This document shows, piece by piece, positions 1 through 12,872 of a stretch of 64,000 bases of DNA; the stretch's first letter is position 1, and each line of letters begins with the position of its first letter. Position numbers and translations under genes: made by a program. The notes under the pieces were generated by a model. That model was not told the origin of the DNA. It ran no database searches and worked only from the letters and a program-made list of their open reading frames with translations. Source of the stretch: Klebsormidium nitens (taxonomy: Eukaryota; Streptophyta; Klebsormidiophyceae; Klebsormidiales; Klebsormidiaceae); NCBI GenBank assembly GCA_000708835.1, contig DF237063.1:1-64000 (forward strand), given 5' to 3'.

Positions 1-263
1 GGAGGACGGCAGCCTTCTCCTGAGCAGCAATGCATCTAGGGACTTGTGGCCTTCAGCAACCAAAATGCTGCAATCTGCACAATAATGCACAAGTGACCCA
101 TTGGGAAGTCGATGATGGAGCTGGGTCAAATGCCCGAAAGCATGGCCCCAAATTACTGCACTAGAAAGAGCAAGCTGTGATTGGATCTTGAATTAGGCTT
201 CAGCTTTCGAAAAGCACAAGTGCGAAGTTCTGAGAAGCCTCGTAAGACCGTCCAGCTCTCAAA
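1..263. other. 5' flank of the CLEC16A-like gene
   Basis: This stretch precedes the first coding exon on the plus strand. It probably holds the 5' untranslated region and promoter of the CLEC16A-like gene. I see no clear TATA box and no coding region that I can support on either strand. Confidence 0.4.
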
Positions 264-3200
264 ATGTGGGGTGCTCTATTTGGTACCAAACGAGAGCGCT
301 TCTCCCTAGAGGAGCTAAGGTATGTTTCCAACCATGGGGATTGTCTGGGAAGCGGGTTCGCCAGAATCCAGGAGGGCTTTCGTGGCATTTGCTCGGGCCA
401 TGAATACGGAATCCCCTTCATCCAAAACTTAGTTGACACTTCAGGAAGTGTTTGTTAGAGATCAGCATTCTGCATGCCTTGGCAGTTTCAAAGGTTTTTG
501 GTTCAGTGAAGCTGGTTGCTCCTGGGGTGGTAAACCTTGTGGTGGCAAGTTAGCCAGTCACAGTTCATGACTGATTGCATTCGTTGACGGTTGTGATGAC
601 ATGCTATGCGGTGTATCGTACCAGACGGACACACATCTCAAACGTGTGTCATGCAGGTATCTGTGTGACCAGCTGCAGCACTTTGCGCAAGCAGAGACAG
701 AGTCTAAGCAGGTGAAGTAATCTCCTATGTTTTTAATCAAGGATGATCCTGAAGAAGGGGCTCTTTCTGATGAGAGCCATGATCCTGGGATGAAGTGGCG
801 CGCGCAATGGAAGAATTCTTGCAGCAAGCATGCCTCAAAACTAATAGGAGAGTATTCATGAAGCTGGCCTGTATCATTGTGCCAGTTTTGCGGCCTTATA
901 GGTCAACAGGATAAACCATGGTTACAAAACGTACTCATGAGCCCCCGCATGTGTGCAGGATGCCGTGAGAGAGACCCTTCGCTCACTGGCTGAGTTGATG
1001 ATCTGGGGGGATCAGCATGATGCGACGCTTGTCGAGTAAGTCAAGCCTAACGCGGTCATGTATCAGGCAGCTCTTCACGCTAGTCACCCTCATGCAGGAT
1101 ACGTGCTAGTCTGACTGGAATATTCAGTTGCAAATGTTCCTTGTTCACGTGCTTGCTTTCCACGGTATCCCTTCCAGTGACTCACGCCTACTCTTGTCGT
1201 CTCCCGCCACACACCTCCCCCTGGTTTCAACACTGTTCCCCGCATTGCTTCTTGTCCTCGACTGGTTGATACATCCCCAGATTCTAATCCCATGCTTTTG
1301 TCCCCCCTCTTTTCCTGAGTCCTACCCTTCCCTCATAGTCTAGATCCATGCCCCTCCTGTTTGCAGCTTCTTTGTGGACCACCACGTGATGCAGACACTG
1401 CTTCGGATCCTGCGCCAGAGGAGCAACCGCAGGGGAGTGGTGGCAGTGCAACTGTTGCAGTCGCTCAGCATCATGGTCCAAAACCTCACGAGCGACATCG
1501 CTATCTGTAAGTGGTCACGCTCTCGAGCGCGGAACTCCAGGCTGGCCATTGCTGAAAAGATTGTCAGTTTTTATGCTCTCACTATTGTCCATCTCTTTTG
1601 TGATGCTCCGCGCGTGGTTGGAAGGTTGTGAGTCTGTTTGCGATGTCGGAAGCAAACCTAGGCCTGGCCGTTTGTCGGACGATTCCAGTTAGCGTCTTTA
1701 GAAGTGATGTTGGCATCATCTGGGTCTTTCCACACTGCTTAGGCTGGAGGGAGCTTTATTGGGATTGATCAGGAATAGCACGCGAAATGTTGGCGTGGCA
1801 AGCACCTCCGCTCGACAGTGGACCAATCCACGGGGTCTGCTTATAGTCAGCGGGCGCCCCTGCCATTATTACAGCAAGTCGAGGAGTTGTCTTCTGCTGT
1901 CTCGCTCAGTCACGTTCCATTCGGATTCCTGTCACAGACTACCTCTTTAACAACCACCACATGAACGCCGTCATCCAGCATCCCTTCGACTTCACGGACG
2001 AGGAGGTCCTTGCCTATTACATCACGTTTTTGAAGTGAGTGCAACCTACAAACAATTCTTCACATTCGTCGACGTCCCAGGACTTTTGTCAATAGCATCG
2101 AATCGTGCAACCGTTGGCGTCGTGGTTTGCAAAGTTCCAGAAGCGGGACCGCCAGAGGTGTACTCCGAAACTCTTCCCACCCAAGACATCCAACTATCTC
2201 GTAAAGCAGTTGCGAAGGGTCCGAGTGCAATCTCCTTCGTACCCCACAGTGGATAATCGGCCTTTTTCTGAATTGGGCTAACAACTACATTGTTAGAATC
2301 GAACGTGATTGAGTCGCTTGCATAAAGAGACGGTATTCCAAGAGCCCGTTTTGCCGTTCTTGGGCCTCAGCGTGCCTTTCCTCTGCTGCAGAGCCATCAG
2401 CCTGAGGCTGAACTCTGGGACTATACAGTTCTTCATGAAGGAGGAGGGAGTAAGTTGCGCCGTCTTAGAAACTCAGCAGTGCGCATCTTTTTCTGGCGCA
2501 TTCTGCTGCCTTTTTACGCCAATACGAGCAACCTACTTCATTCCAGCACAAATCCGTCATTCTTCCAGACAGTCGTGAGCAGACTTCGGGTCGAGGTTGC
2601 TGGGTTGCGCTTAGTGGATTCGTAGAGTGACACGTGTCATATTTTTGGCCATGCAGGGCCGGCTGATCCTCCCGCTGTACAGCGAGGCGGTGAAGTTCTT
2701 CCATCACGAGGAAGCCATGGTTCGAATTGCTGTGCGGACAATAACACTCAACGTATATAGTGGTAAGCGTTCATTGCTGGTTGGTTTCTTGTAATCAGGT
2801 TTTAACTTCACATACGTGGTGTCGAATTGGTGGCAACGTTACATAAGTTCTTGGTCGCAAACGGGCTTTGGCGTCTTTTGCCAATCCAACTCTCGATGTT
2901 GTGGGGCATCGGACGATTGAGGACTCGATTGGCAGTTCAGGAGAGTCTTCACGCACATTCAAAAGCTTGGTTCTTGACGGTCCGTCCCATCATAATCGTT
3001 CCGATTGCATCGCCCTCTGATATCGCAGCTGTCTGTCTTTACGCGTTAAGCGCGAAATGAAGCGCTCCCGCAAACCATTCCGCATGCACTGCCTTCCAAT
3101 CAGAATCGCTTGAGAAGCGAAATTTCTAGCCCGTCTCTCTCCTTTGGCCGGCCCACCCCTCCATTGTCGATTTCGCTTCTCAAGAACGTTGGAGAAAGAG

Positions 3201-6200
3201 GTAACTCGCACAGTGCGCCAGATGGGTAGTTCGATCGTCAAACACGTGGCACTGTCAAAGGAAATGTGGTTCTGAAGAGCTCCAGGCGGCAAGAACTGGG
3301 CCCCACTGTTGATTTCAACCCCTTCCGTCAACCCCTTCTTCCGTTAACCCTTCCGTTAACCCCTTCCGTTACACATTTCCGTTAACCCCTTCCGTTACAC
3401 CCTTCCGTTAAACCCTTCCGTTCACACCTTCCATTCCGCAGTGGACGACAAGGAGGTGCGCAACTTCGTCCTAAGCGACGGGCCCGTCGACTACTTCTGG
3501 GACCTCGTCACGTTCATCCGCCAGCAGAGCTTCTCCCTAGACAGCCTGGTCGCCGAAGCGGAGAAGTGCGTCCCTCCCGCCCTCATTTCTGGAATCTGCT
3601 TGCCAGCCGTTGCATCTCCCTGCTCACGAACTTCGTCACCCGCCGCTGGTAGATTTGGCGTATGGGCGTTCTTGCTATGTTCCATTCTGTCCGTCTCTCG
3701 CTTGCGTCCAGTTCTGGTCCCCAGTCCTGGTCCTTCTTACTCTGTTCGAGTGGAGCAACCTTGACACTCTATCGTATAACAACAAGTGTCAGAAAGGCAC
3801 CGACAACCCTATTGCACCGCGCGTGTCAAAGCGGGCCTAGCACTTTGATTGACCAGATCTGGCAGGATTGCGCAAGCCATTTCTTGTACTGGACTTACCT
3901 CCCATTCCTCCCTCAGGGGCGACCCCAACACGTCTCGCTTGGAGGGCAAGATCGCCGAAGTTGGCGATCTGCTATACTACTGCAACGACATCCTTAACTC
4001 CGGGGTGCCTGCCCTCAGCGCGGTTGTGATGGACCATTTACTCACCATCCTAGTTCTCCCCGTGCTGCTCGTATCGCTGACGCCTCCAGGGGAAGAGTCG
4101 ATGCACTCCTCGCACGCAGTGAGTGTTCCTTTCGTCGCTTTCTCAATAGCGGGATACCAAATGAAATCGTGTGCGAGCTACCAAATGAAATCGTGTGCGA
4201 GCTAGCAATCAATGGCTTGGTTTCCCGATTGCCGGGACTTCCATCCTGCAGATGCTTGCGGTTGGAAGGAAACGAAGTTCTTGATAAACACCCTTTTGTA
4301 GTTTGCGCTTGCGCGAGCGAGCAGTATTCGGCTTGGTTTCTGGATTGCCGTGAGTTCCGTTCTTTGAACATGCTTGCGGCTGGAAAAGGGCGAAGCTCTT
4401 ATTCCCTCAGTTCGGTCGCCTGAGCCCTTTTTGGTCCAAGTAACTCTTATCAAGCAATAAGCATTATGATTGAAATAAGTGGTCAACACTAAAAAGCTCA
4501 TCCGATTCCCTTTCTTGCAGTCCGGCCGCCTCTGCTTGCAGTCCGGCCGCCTCTGCTCCTTGTAACAAGTCTCCTTCTGGAAGGCAGATTTATCCTCTCT
4601 TGATATTTCTCTTAAAAGTGTATACTAAGGTTTCGCGTCGACCGAAATGGCTGAGCGCTCATCTCCGGTCCTCCGGACCAATGAGAACGCTTCAATCGAT
4701 CACGTGGCATGAGAAGTACAGACCTGGTACAGAATTTTGCTAGAGAGGCAGTGTACAAATCTGTACGCGGATCGGAGATGCAAAGCTTGTGAGCCCAGAG
4801 GTTTTCGGTCGACGCGGAACCTAAGAGCTCACTATGATCTCTTTTCCGCAGTTCGGCCGCCTGAGCCCCCTCTGCTCCATGTACATACTCTCCCGCTTCC
4901 TCACGGCCATTACGTACAAGCCGCTGCTCGACGGCGTCCTCGCCGTTCTCATGAGCACGCCATCCCGGCCCCGCTCTGATCACCCACAACCTACCCCCGG
5001 AAGCGGAACCAGACAAACGGGGGATCCCCCTAACATTCGAGGAGGGGGTTCGGAAGCGGAGTCGACGGCAGCAGATGCGTTAGAAACAAACAAAGATTTG
5101 GGCGCGCATAAGGAAGGAAAAGAAGACGGGGAGCCTAGTGGGAGGGAGGGCCAACCGAGCAGCGGTGGCGAAGCGACCACTGCCGGGGGGGGAACGGATG
5201 AGGGGGCGGACAAACCCCTCCGGAGAGCAAGAAGCTCCAGGTAAAACCTGTGTCTTTCGATCGGAATGCGTTCCTGTGTTGGCCCTGCCTTGCTCTGCAA
5301 AGTATCAAGGGCGACGAGCGCCGAAATTCACAAGCTGAAGGAGCATTCCGACCCCTTCCGGGCAACTATAGCAAAGGAGCTGACCGGAACTGGCGGACAT
5401 AACGCTTTGCGTAAGCATTGATTTGCATGTACCTACGCCTGCTCCGGACTGACTTGGGCGATCGCTCACGGCTGCGCTTTCAGGAACACTTCACAGCGGC
5501 GATCTTTTTCTAATTGTGTTGGACCACACACATCTGACATGCAGTCTGTGGCCTGCTTCTAACATTATCGAATCCAGTAAACAACGACCATGCTGCTCAG
5601 CGCCTTCCTGTTGCGAAGTAGCAAATAGCCACTGACGACTCCACCAATTTTTTCAGGGAGGTCCTGCTTTCATACCTGGTTGATCCCGACGATAAGCTAG
5701 AGTTGGCGGCGCTCTGTACACTGGTGGCGATGCTGCAAAACAGTGGTAAGCCTTTGTTCAGACGTCGCCGCTTTTGTGGTTTCAGGGTTTGAAACTTTCA
5801 GGGTTTCAAAAATCTCAAATTCGTACCGTCCAGAGAGCCGGAGAAGGGATTCGAGTCCCTTGGGACCTCGAGATTGGCTAGATGCATTTGATACGTGTTT
5901 TGTTTAAGCAGTCTTGGTTCGTGCCGTAGAGAGCCATCATCCAGAAATCGAGGTTATTTACATCTGAGCCTTTCCCCGTGCACGACAGACACGTTGTGAA
6001 AGAACAGATCCGACATTGGATCCGACATGTCCTTTCTCGTCGTCTTCTCTTTTCTCAATCCTGAGAAACGTGTTCTTACCCACCTTAGTCAAAGAGGCAC
6101 CAATCCTAGTTGGAACGCTGTCTCGTCTGTATCATAGAACTGCACCTCAGAACAGAAGTGTTCTTCCGAGGGCAGATCGCCGGGTTTGAAGTGATTACTG

Positions 6201-9200
6201 GATCATAGCCTCTTGTTCTGGCTTGCAGCAATGGACGACGCCTTGCTAGACGCATTAGGCATCCTGCCAAGGAAGAAACGGCACAAACGGCTGCTGCTTG
6301 TAAGTAGTAACCCCTCCGGTAACGTTCTCACGCCGTCGAGCCAATGCAGCGCTTTTGTGAAAGTCACTTTCTCACTCTACGTGATGACATTGATGGTGCT
6401 GCTGCTTCTCAGCACGACAAATCTCTCCTGCAAACTTTCTATCACGACATTCGTCTCTCTGCTTAAGAGTCGAGGGGCAAAAGCCAAACCCAGAGATGGA
6501 AAACCGCCAGCGTGGCAGCTGAGCTTGAGGGATCATGCCGGTTCAGAACTCAATTCTGCTCTTCAAATTACAAAGTATTGAAGTCTTTGCCCGCATAGGC
6601 GCCTCTGCGATCGCCCAGGTTTGTGACCTCATGTGTGACGATCCTAATGACCACTTTTCCTGTTTGTCCAGCAAGCGCTGACGTCATCGGACGCTGACAA
6701 GCGGCTGTCCGAGTTCTACGGGGGCCAGTCGGAGCAGAGCGAGGGGCAGCAGCCGGACGGCCTGGAGCGTGCGGACAGCAGACTGTCCAAAGAGGTGAGC
6801 TCCTTGGATCCGAATCTTCTTGCATTGATGCGGATCAACCGTGATGATCTGAAAAGCGAGTGTAGCTGCAGCTTCCTCTATCTCACACACATTTGTCTTA
6901 AGCAGGTCGCTTGACCCCCGGATTGGAATCGAGCTCTTTGTCACTTGGTGTCTCAAGAGCTTCCCGAAGTTTCTAGTGCGAAGTTTCGCCAAAGCGGGAA
7001 CGAGATAGTTTCGAGAAACGCTCGAGGAAGAAGCGAAAACGAATGGAGAGATGTCACCGACTTTAGATCGTTCCTCATCATCTTAAGGTGGGAGGGAACG
7101 AAGTGGGACACAGTGTCCCTGATGTAAAAGGCATATAGTTGTCAAAATACATCTAGGTAGAATATACATGAGACGGTATACTAAAACTTGAATGTTTTAT
7201 TCTATTCTTGGGTTAGGGCTCTCTCGAGGCGTCATCCGTGGGGCAGGAGGAGACGGAGGGGGCCACGGGTCCAGCTCCTCGAAACGGGGAGACCACGGAA
7301 GAAGGGCAACCCGCAGCCCGGTTACGGCGGCCCTCTGCGTCGAGCCTGCGCGGAAGCTCTCTCCAGCATCGAAACGAGGTAATGCCAGAAACTCGTCTTT
7401 TCGTTGGATTCGCGTGTGGCACTGGCCGCTGCTTTCTTAAAGTTGCTATCTTGGCGTCTTCGATAAGTGGGATTCGAGTCGCCTCCAAAGGCTCTGGCAG
7501 TGCTCAAACCTGATGCAAAGCACACAATTTTCTCTAGCAATCCTGTATGCCAAGCAGCACGTCCTTCTTGCCCGAGAACCGCGCCTCACCTTGCTTACAA
7601 GCATTTGAGCTGCCATACCTGAGGCTCGTTTCAGTTCAGCGCCCGGTCATTTGATTGGCAAGGAATGCTGTCTTTCAATGCGTTGACGTCAGGAGTGAGA
7701 TCATCAACGTCAGCTTTTCCTCCTCTTACTTTAGGTGTTCGACCTGCTGACGTCCCTCCTCTGCCGGCGGCCTCCCCCTTGCGTTGAAGCCCTGGGTCAC
7801 GCTGGCTGGTTGCTCCACCAGCTACTCCCGGAAAGCGGACAGATCACTGCTGCCAGGCTCGAGCGGATCAGCGTGAGCCCCTCTGACTACCCTTGCCTGC
7901 TGATCGTCCTTAACTTTATCCCGCTAAGCTCTTCTATTTTTTCTCTTACTTCTTATTTCTCAAGTCAAAAAGTGGATATGCAAAGGCAGTCTAGATCAGA
8001 AGTGGTAAGGTTGTGCTCCCGTTCGTTCGCCGTTCGCTCTCCGTAGTTGTTGCTATTTTGTACTCAGCTGCTTCGGTCTGCCCCGTGTCAATCTCTGTCT
8101 GCCTTTGTCTTGAACGAGCTTTGGTGGATCCACGATATCTACAAAAATGGGACCAAAGAGGCAAAGCTGGCGATAAACGAATGTAGCACGGGGGTTGCCA
8201 GTGGTTCCATGATTAGGCAATCACCCAGATCAGCGGTGTTCTGTATGCGTTGATGCAATACCCACTGTTTTCAAGGCAGCATCTACCGCACTGACATTTT
8301 TCCAGAAGACAGGACAAAGCACTCACAGCCCGAAGATAAGCATTCCAATTGTGTTCGTCAAATGTCAGATCAGAAGCGCATTCCTATCACCCTAAGTGAT
8401 GACGCAGCTATATCCGACTGCAGGCTGCGCATGCGGCGTCAACGCGCGATTTGCTGCCCCTGATAGACGACTGCTGGTGCGACCTGATTCCTAGCATCAT
8501 CGGCGAGGAGTGGACCGTCAGTCAGAAAGGTGGGCTTTCGATCTTGTGCAATTCTATCCTTCTGAGCACTTAACCTGCGACTTTGCAAGTCCGCAACGCT
8601 GATTCAATGGTAGAGAAAGGAATGCATGTCCTGGCCCGGTGAATTTTCAAGAGGGTCGCAAAGGACTGGCAGAGTAGTTGTACAATAAGTCGCCGATGTC
8701 GACCCTTTTCATTGCGTTGCAAAATCAGCCCAAGTCAAGGGCAGCATCTGTTCGTCCTTATGACGAACTTGGTGTACAGCAAAGAGTGGCGTGGATGGAA
8801 TGCATCCGTCGCCTTCCTTGGCGACTTGCGCGGGGTTGCAGCTCCTTAACGCCGCATGGCTGCTTATCACCTTCGCTTCTCAACCGCGCCGAAACGGAAA
8901 TGAAACGGGTTCGTATCCTGAGTCTTCCTTCATTACGCTTGCAGCCTTTGAGACGCCGTCGCTGCAGAAGGACTCCTCCGTCGTGCTCATGCCAGTCCCC
9001 AGGCCCTTTGCGGAAGGTCAGTTCTTAACCCGGGTTTCTAACACTTGACCCGTTTTTGAGACCTTTGTCACCACTGCAGCCCCAGTTACGGACTGTGCCA
9101 ACGGTGTTTGCTGGTTCTCGCGACGCCTCTCTCTTCCACCACAATTGGCAACCAGAGTCTTCGATTCTCTTCATGTGCCTCCTGCCACGCATGAACAAAA

Positions 9201-11125
9201 GCTCCCGTGGCATGGGATTGGAAACAGGTCTTCTCGCTGCTTCGCCGCTCTCCGTACCTCTGATGAACAAAACGCGTTGAAAGATATGACATTGCGCCTT
9301 GTCCAAGCCAAAGACATCTCGACGTACTTCAAACCGACCTGTCTCTACCCTCTCTCAAGATCTAGTCAAGCGAGCCCCCTGTTCGGACACCCTACCCAAT
9401 TTTCCCGTGATATGCATTGATGCATCTTGATTACCCTTTGCAGACGACGTGTCATCGAGCGCGGTGGGCGAACGGACGCGCGCCCGCGTCAAGACGTTTG
9501 TCGCGCTGCATCTGCTGGAGCGGCTCCTCGTGGGGGGGTCCATGCCCCACAGTCCAGCGTTTGGGGAGCCGAGCCGGCCACCCCCCACCGTGCGCGCGGA
9601 TCGGAAGGGGCTGTCTCTGTCGGGCGTGCAGGAGGGATCGGAAGTAGAGCTGAGTAAGTGTCGGTCGGATGTGCCGGTAACTTAATGCTTTTCGTGATAG
9701 CAATGTCTTCTTTACTCCAGGGCTGCTCATACGCAAGACTGATCCTTGCCGTAGGCTGGGACTGTTCCCGTGAGAGTGGGGAAAGAATTCTGAGTACGAG
9801 AAGATTAAGAGGAGTGCAATCAAGACTTCTTTGGGTCGGCACGGAAGCTCGACGCGTATTGCAGACGATCTTGCAGCTGATCTGCAGCAGCGGCAGAAAC
9901 CAGCAGACCGGAGCAGCTCGGGCCTTTTTACCTCGCACCCAAGATGTTGTTTTCGACGGAGTGTTCGATAGTTGCCGTGAAGGCGGAGAGTATGGTATAT
10001 CGTCGATTTCCGTGGATTTCGCACCTGATGAAATGCAGACTGGCCGTGCAACATCTTACGTGCGAGGTTAAGTTGCCGAGCAGGGTCTCGCAGACCTCAC
10101 TAACAACGAGCGACACCGCGCCCCCCGAGATCTCATATCCGCACGAACGGACCTTCTTTCCCCGCTGTTCTGACGTCGTCAAGTCTAGATGCAGTCAGGC
10201 ACGAACTCCTCTTCTCGATACCTCCTCCAATGCTTGATCCGAGTACTCATCCTTCAAACCTTTTTTTGCAGCTGCCGGTGAAGCACTGCCGTGCCGAGTG
10301 GCTTTCGAGCGAGGAAAGGAGCGGTCTGTGTACCTGATGGTGGCCACTTCCGGGATCCACGGCTCGCTTCTCTTGGCGGAAGCGGCGCCGACCAGACTGG
10401 GCCACGGAGTAGTGCGGGTGACGGCACCTCTAGCGAATTGCAAGGTGAGGCCTCGGTTGGCGCGTGGGCACACCAAGTTCTTCATTAGATCTCGATCGAA
10501 AGAAGGGCGAAGAAATAAAAGTGGTGAAACACGTCAACGTGCAGGGGAGTTCAGATGATCGGATATTGCAGTCACCGTGAGTGTCAGGATGAAGAGGAGG
10601 CGTGATCATGGCTGTGACATCTGTTGAGACGACGATTGGGTATACTTGTCGGTCTGGTGAGAAAGCTCTGCCAGATCGCTTCGTCTGCCCTTTGCTTTAG
10701 TAGGCATTCAACCGAGCCAGAGAAGGGTGACTATCTGAGGAAGTTCGTGTCTTCATTGATTCTAGCTACTCCCCGAGCGAGAACATACGCCTTAATTTGT
10801 CTTACATGGGCGTTTTTTGCAGCCGCAAATCGACTCAAAGCACCCGCGGTGGCTGCACCTGCGGATCCGTTCGCTGCGGTCGCCCTCTGCGGACGCTGGT
10901 ACGATGTCGCCCGTCAAGTCAAGGAGTAAGCGCGTCCCAGACGGACGATGGACGGTCGCTTTTGCGGACGAAGAAAGGGCTGCTTATGCGGCGCGGATAG
11001 TCGAGGAGGAAATGGTGATACAGAGGACTGCTGTCAGGGAAACGCTAAAGCCTCTTCTCGAGCACATTGACATGCAGTCCGTAGAAGCTGAAGGGTTGGA
11101 GAGCAATTTAGGCGAGAAATATTGA
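264..11125 (+). CDS. GFS9: CLEC16A / GFS9 (TT9)-like membrane-trafficking protein, 20 exons
   Basis: Predicted 916-residue protein of the CLEC16A family (plant GFS9/TT9), with the FPL domain in its N-terminal part. Family members are peripheral endomembrane proteins acting in Golgi/endosome-to-vacuole traffic and autophagy. Exons: 264-319, 657-711, 959-1035, 1367-1506, 1938-2034, 2392-2449, 2657-2762, 3442-3565, 3917-4118, 4852-5240, 5657-5745, 6229-6299, 6672-6794, 7217-7378, 7735-7872, 8424-8529, 8945-9016, 9444-9653, 10272-10444, 10823-11125. Phases agree at all junctions (2751 nt). The start MWGALFG resembles the plant MWRSLW start. Family hallmarks are [36 protein letters not shown] and, near the C-terminus, [11 protein letters not shown] followed by [12 protein letters not shown]. 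Exon 10 carries a charged low-complexity linker. Exon 14 encodes a second polar linker. Intron 7 ends in a minisatellite and intron 9 holds decayed copies of the exon-10 start. Confidence 0.9.
3318..3436. repeat. CCTTCCGTTAAC minisatellite in intron 7 of the CLEC16A-like gene
   Basis: About nine imperfect copies of a 12-13 bp unit close to AACCCCTTCCGTT run head to tail and stop just before the acceptor at 3440-3441. The repeat is pyrimidine-rich, so it forms the polypyrimidine tract of exon 8. Confidence 0.85.
4155..4202. repeat. Perfect 24-bp direct repeat, two copies
   Basis: A 24-bp unit starting TACCAAATGAAATCG occurs twice without a gap, just inside intron 9 of the CLEC16A-like gene. 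The following bases (about 4207-4290) are in turn loosely repeated at about 4320-4400. Confidence 0.85.
4401..4565 (+). repeat. Three decayed copies of the exon-10 start of the CLEC16A-like gene
   Basis: Segments at 4401-4430, 4511-4535 and 4535-4565 each repeat the acceptor and first coding bases of exon 10 (real copy 4842-4885; shared core CAG then TTCGGCCGCCTGAGCC or a shortened form). All three keep a CAG acceptor after a pyrimidine run but lose the reading frame soon after. They lie upstream of the true exon. Confidence 0.8.
4627..4824. mobile_element. MITE-like foldback element in intron 9 of the CLEC16A-like gene
   Basis: The left end (AGGTTTCGCGTCGACCGAAA) and the right end (TTTTCGGTCGACGCGGAACCT) are inverted copies. 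The similarity extends inward for about 50 bases with gaps (CTCATCTCCGG on the left, CGGAGATGCAAAGCTTGTGAG on the right). CTAA occurs at both outer borders and could be a target-site duplication. There is no coding capacity. It could also be a simple hairpin of local origin. Confidence 0.5.
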
Positions 11126-12872
11126 ATGAAATCGAACAGTTTGGCAAGAGTCCGCAAAGAAGCAGTCTGATCGAGTCACCTGCTTGGCGCAAGCGCCTCA
11201 ATCGTACCTTTGCCGCTTACGAGAGACTTTTTGCCAACGTACAAGCATGCGTTTCACATGAGCGACCAATGTTCACTTCAATAATTGCAACGACAAGTCG
11301 CGGCCGCTCATGCATGCGGGGAGCTTGCAATCAATCAATATGAGCTTAACAACGACAGACTGTACCTTCCCCGCATGCATCTTGTTTACTCATGTTAACT
11401 TGCGAATTACGAACGTACAAAAACGACATACAACAACGACAACAAAAGAACAGTAATGGCATGCATGGGTTTTCAGGGCTTTGGTTAACCAAGTTACAAG
11501 TGAGAGCTGCGCTTGCATGGGCTTTTCGCTCCGGCCACCAGTTGTAAGAGTGTAGCTTCTCGCTCTGCAGCTTGCCCCGATCCAGCTAGTCCGACGGCGA
11601 AGGGTGTCTCATGCTAGAGCAGCCCATAACTTGACCCATGTTATCTCTGAGGCCCTAGCTTTCATCCAGCTCGGCATGCCCTTCAATCTGAAGCCCGTTC
11701 TCTGTCCGACGCCCCTCCTTTAGCTCAAGATACTAGCTTGATCGAACTATACGAACTTTGGAGCATTTTGTGACGCGAGAGCTAGCAAGCTAGTGTGGAG
11801 ATACGGTAAGCTGAATTGGTGCTTTGTCACCAATCTGAGCATAGTATAGGCATATCACTGCAGGGACATGCATGTTTCTATTCGTGCAGCTAGCGACGTA
11901 CTCCCGCTGTCAGCGGAGTGGACTCTTTCGATGTTGACTGTTGATGTTTTCACGGTCGGGGATCGCCTAGGGGGAGAAGCGTGGTAATTGGCATTCTCGT
12001 GAAAGTGACGTCTCAAAAATGTCCAGGGATCAAGCATGGACGAAGACACTCGGATAATCACGAAGAAAGTCAAAACGGCTGGTCGCCGGCGGGCCCCGGG
12101 GTGCACACTCTCTTCCCGCTCCTGTTCCTCCTTTTTGGAAGGGTGAGCGACTTTCAGCCTCAAGTAAACGTCTACAAATGTCTGCCTACATGGATGACCG
12201 CGGGCCCGAGTCAGTGCTTTTCTGCTTGAAATGAAGTCAATAGCGACGTATATAGGCCGCCCCATTAATGGGAGATTAGTTCAACACAATGATGATCTGC
12301 AAAGCAAATTGCGTATACATGAATTTTTTAGGTCACTATCTACTGAGCCTATAGCCTAGCCGAAAGGTCCGTAGCTTAGCTAGCTAGTTGTTCAAATCAT
12401 GCAGATATAATTATTGGACGGTATTGGCAATCAATCATGAACAAACGTCTTGCAGCGCCCGCGTGACCGGCCCATGCATGTACACGAAGATGGTACTAAA
12501 CATCATGCGACATGCAACTAAAGTCTCAAGGACTCTCGGATCCTTCAATTTGCACGCGTGCCCTGCATTCTGGACGTTCACATTAAGATGGAGTAATATT
12601 GCTTCATTTTCGTTAAGGAATGGGGGCCAACGGGGCCTCATACAACGCAGCCTCATAGATGGTGGGGCAAGAAGAGACGCATTTCTTCCCTAATAACGTT
12701 TCTCTGCGTAGAAACGTTCTACTCATTCCAGGAACGTGAGTGGTATTGCACAATAATCTCTTTTATGTGTATATCATTTACCGTTGTACAGAGACTCCAA
12801 CTTGGATATTCTTGAAGTCTTCGAGGACCAAGCTTCTTATTGCACTGAGGTTCACTGAATCGACGACAAACG
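11126..12872. other. Convergent intergenic gap with no supported gene
   Basis: This gap lies between the 3' ends of the CLEC16A-like gene and the decayed F-box gene. It holds several short open frames on both strands, none with recognisable protein features. The only clear structure is a 13-bp inverted repeat at 11310-11380. Confidence 0.6.
11310..11380. repeat. 13-bp perfect inverted repeat downstream of the CLEC16A-like gene
   Basis: ATGCATGCGGGGA at 11310-11322 is the exact reverse complement of 11368-11380, with a 45-bp loop. It begins about 185 bp after the stop codon of the upstream gene, so it may be in its 3' untranslated region. Confidence 0.7.

Noticed and set aside
5830-5875. tRNA-like GATTCGAGTCCC motif
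   Set aside because: It resembles a T-loop but no acceptor stem or anticodon arm surrounds it; it lies in an intron of the CLEC16A-like gene.
11855-12265. 136-codon minus-strand frame
   Set aside because: Overlaps a plus frame, with no recognisable motif or splice signals.
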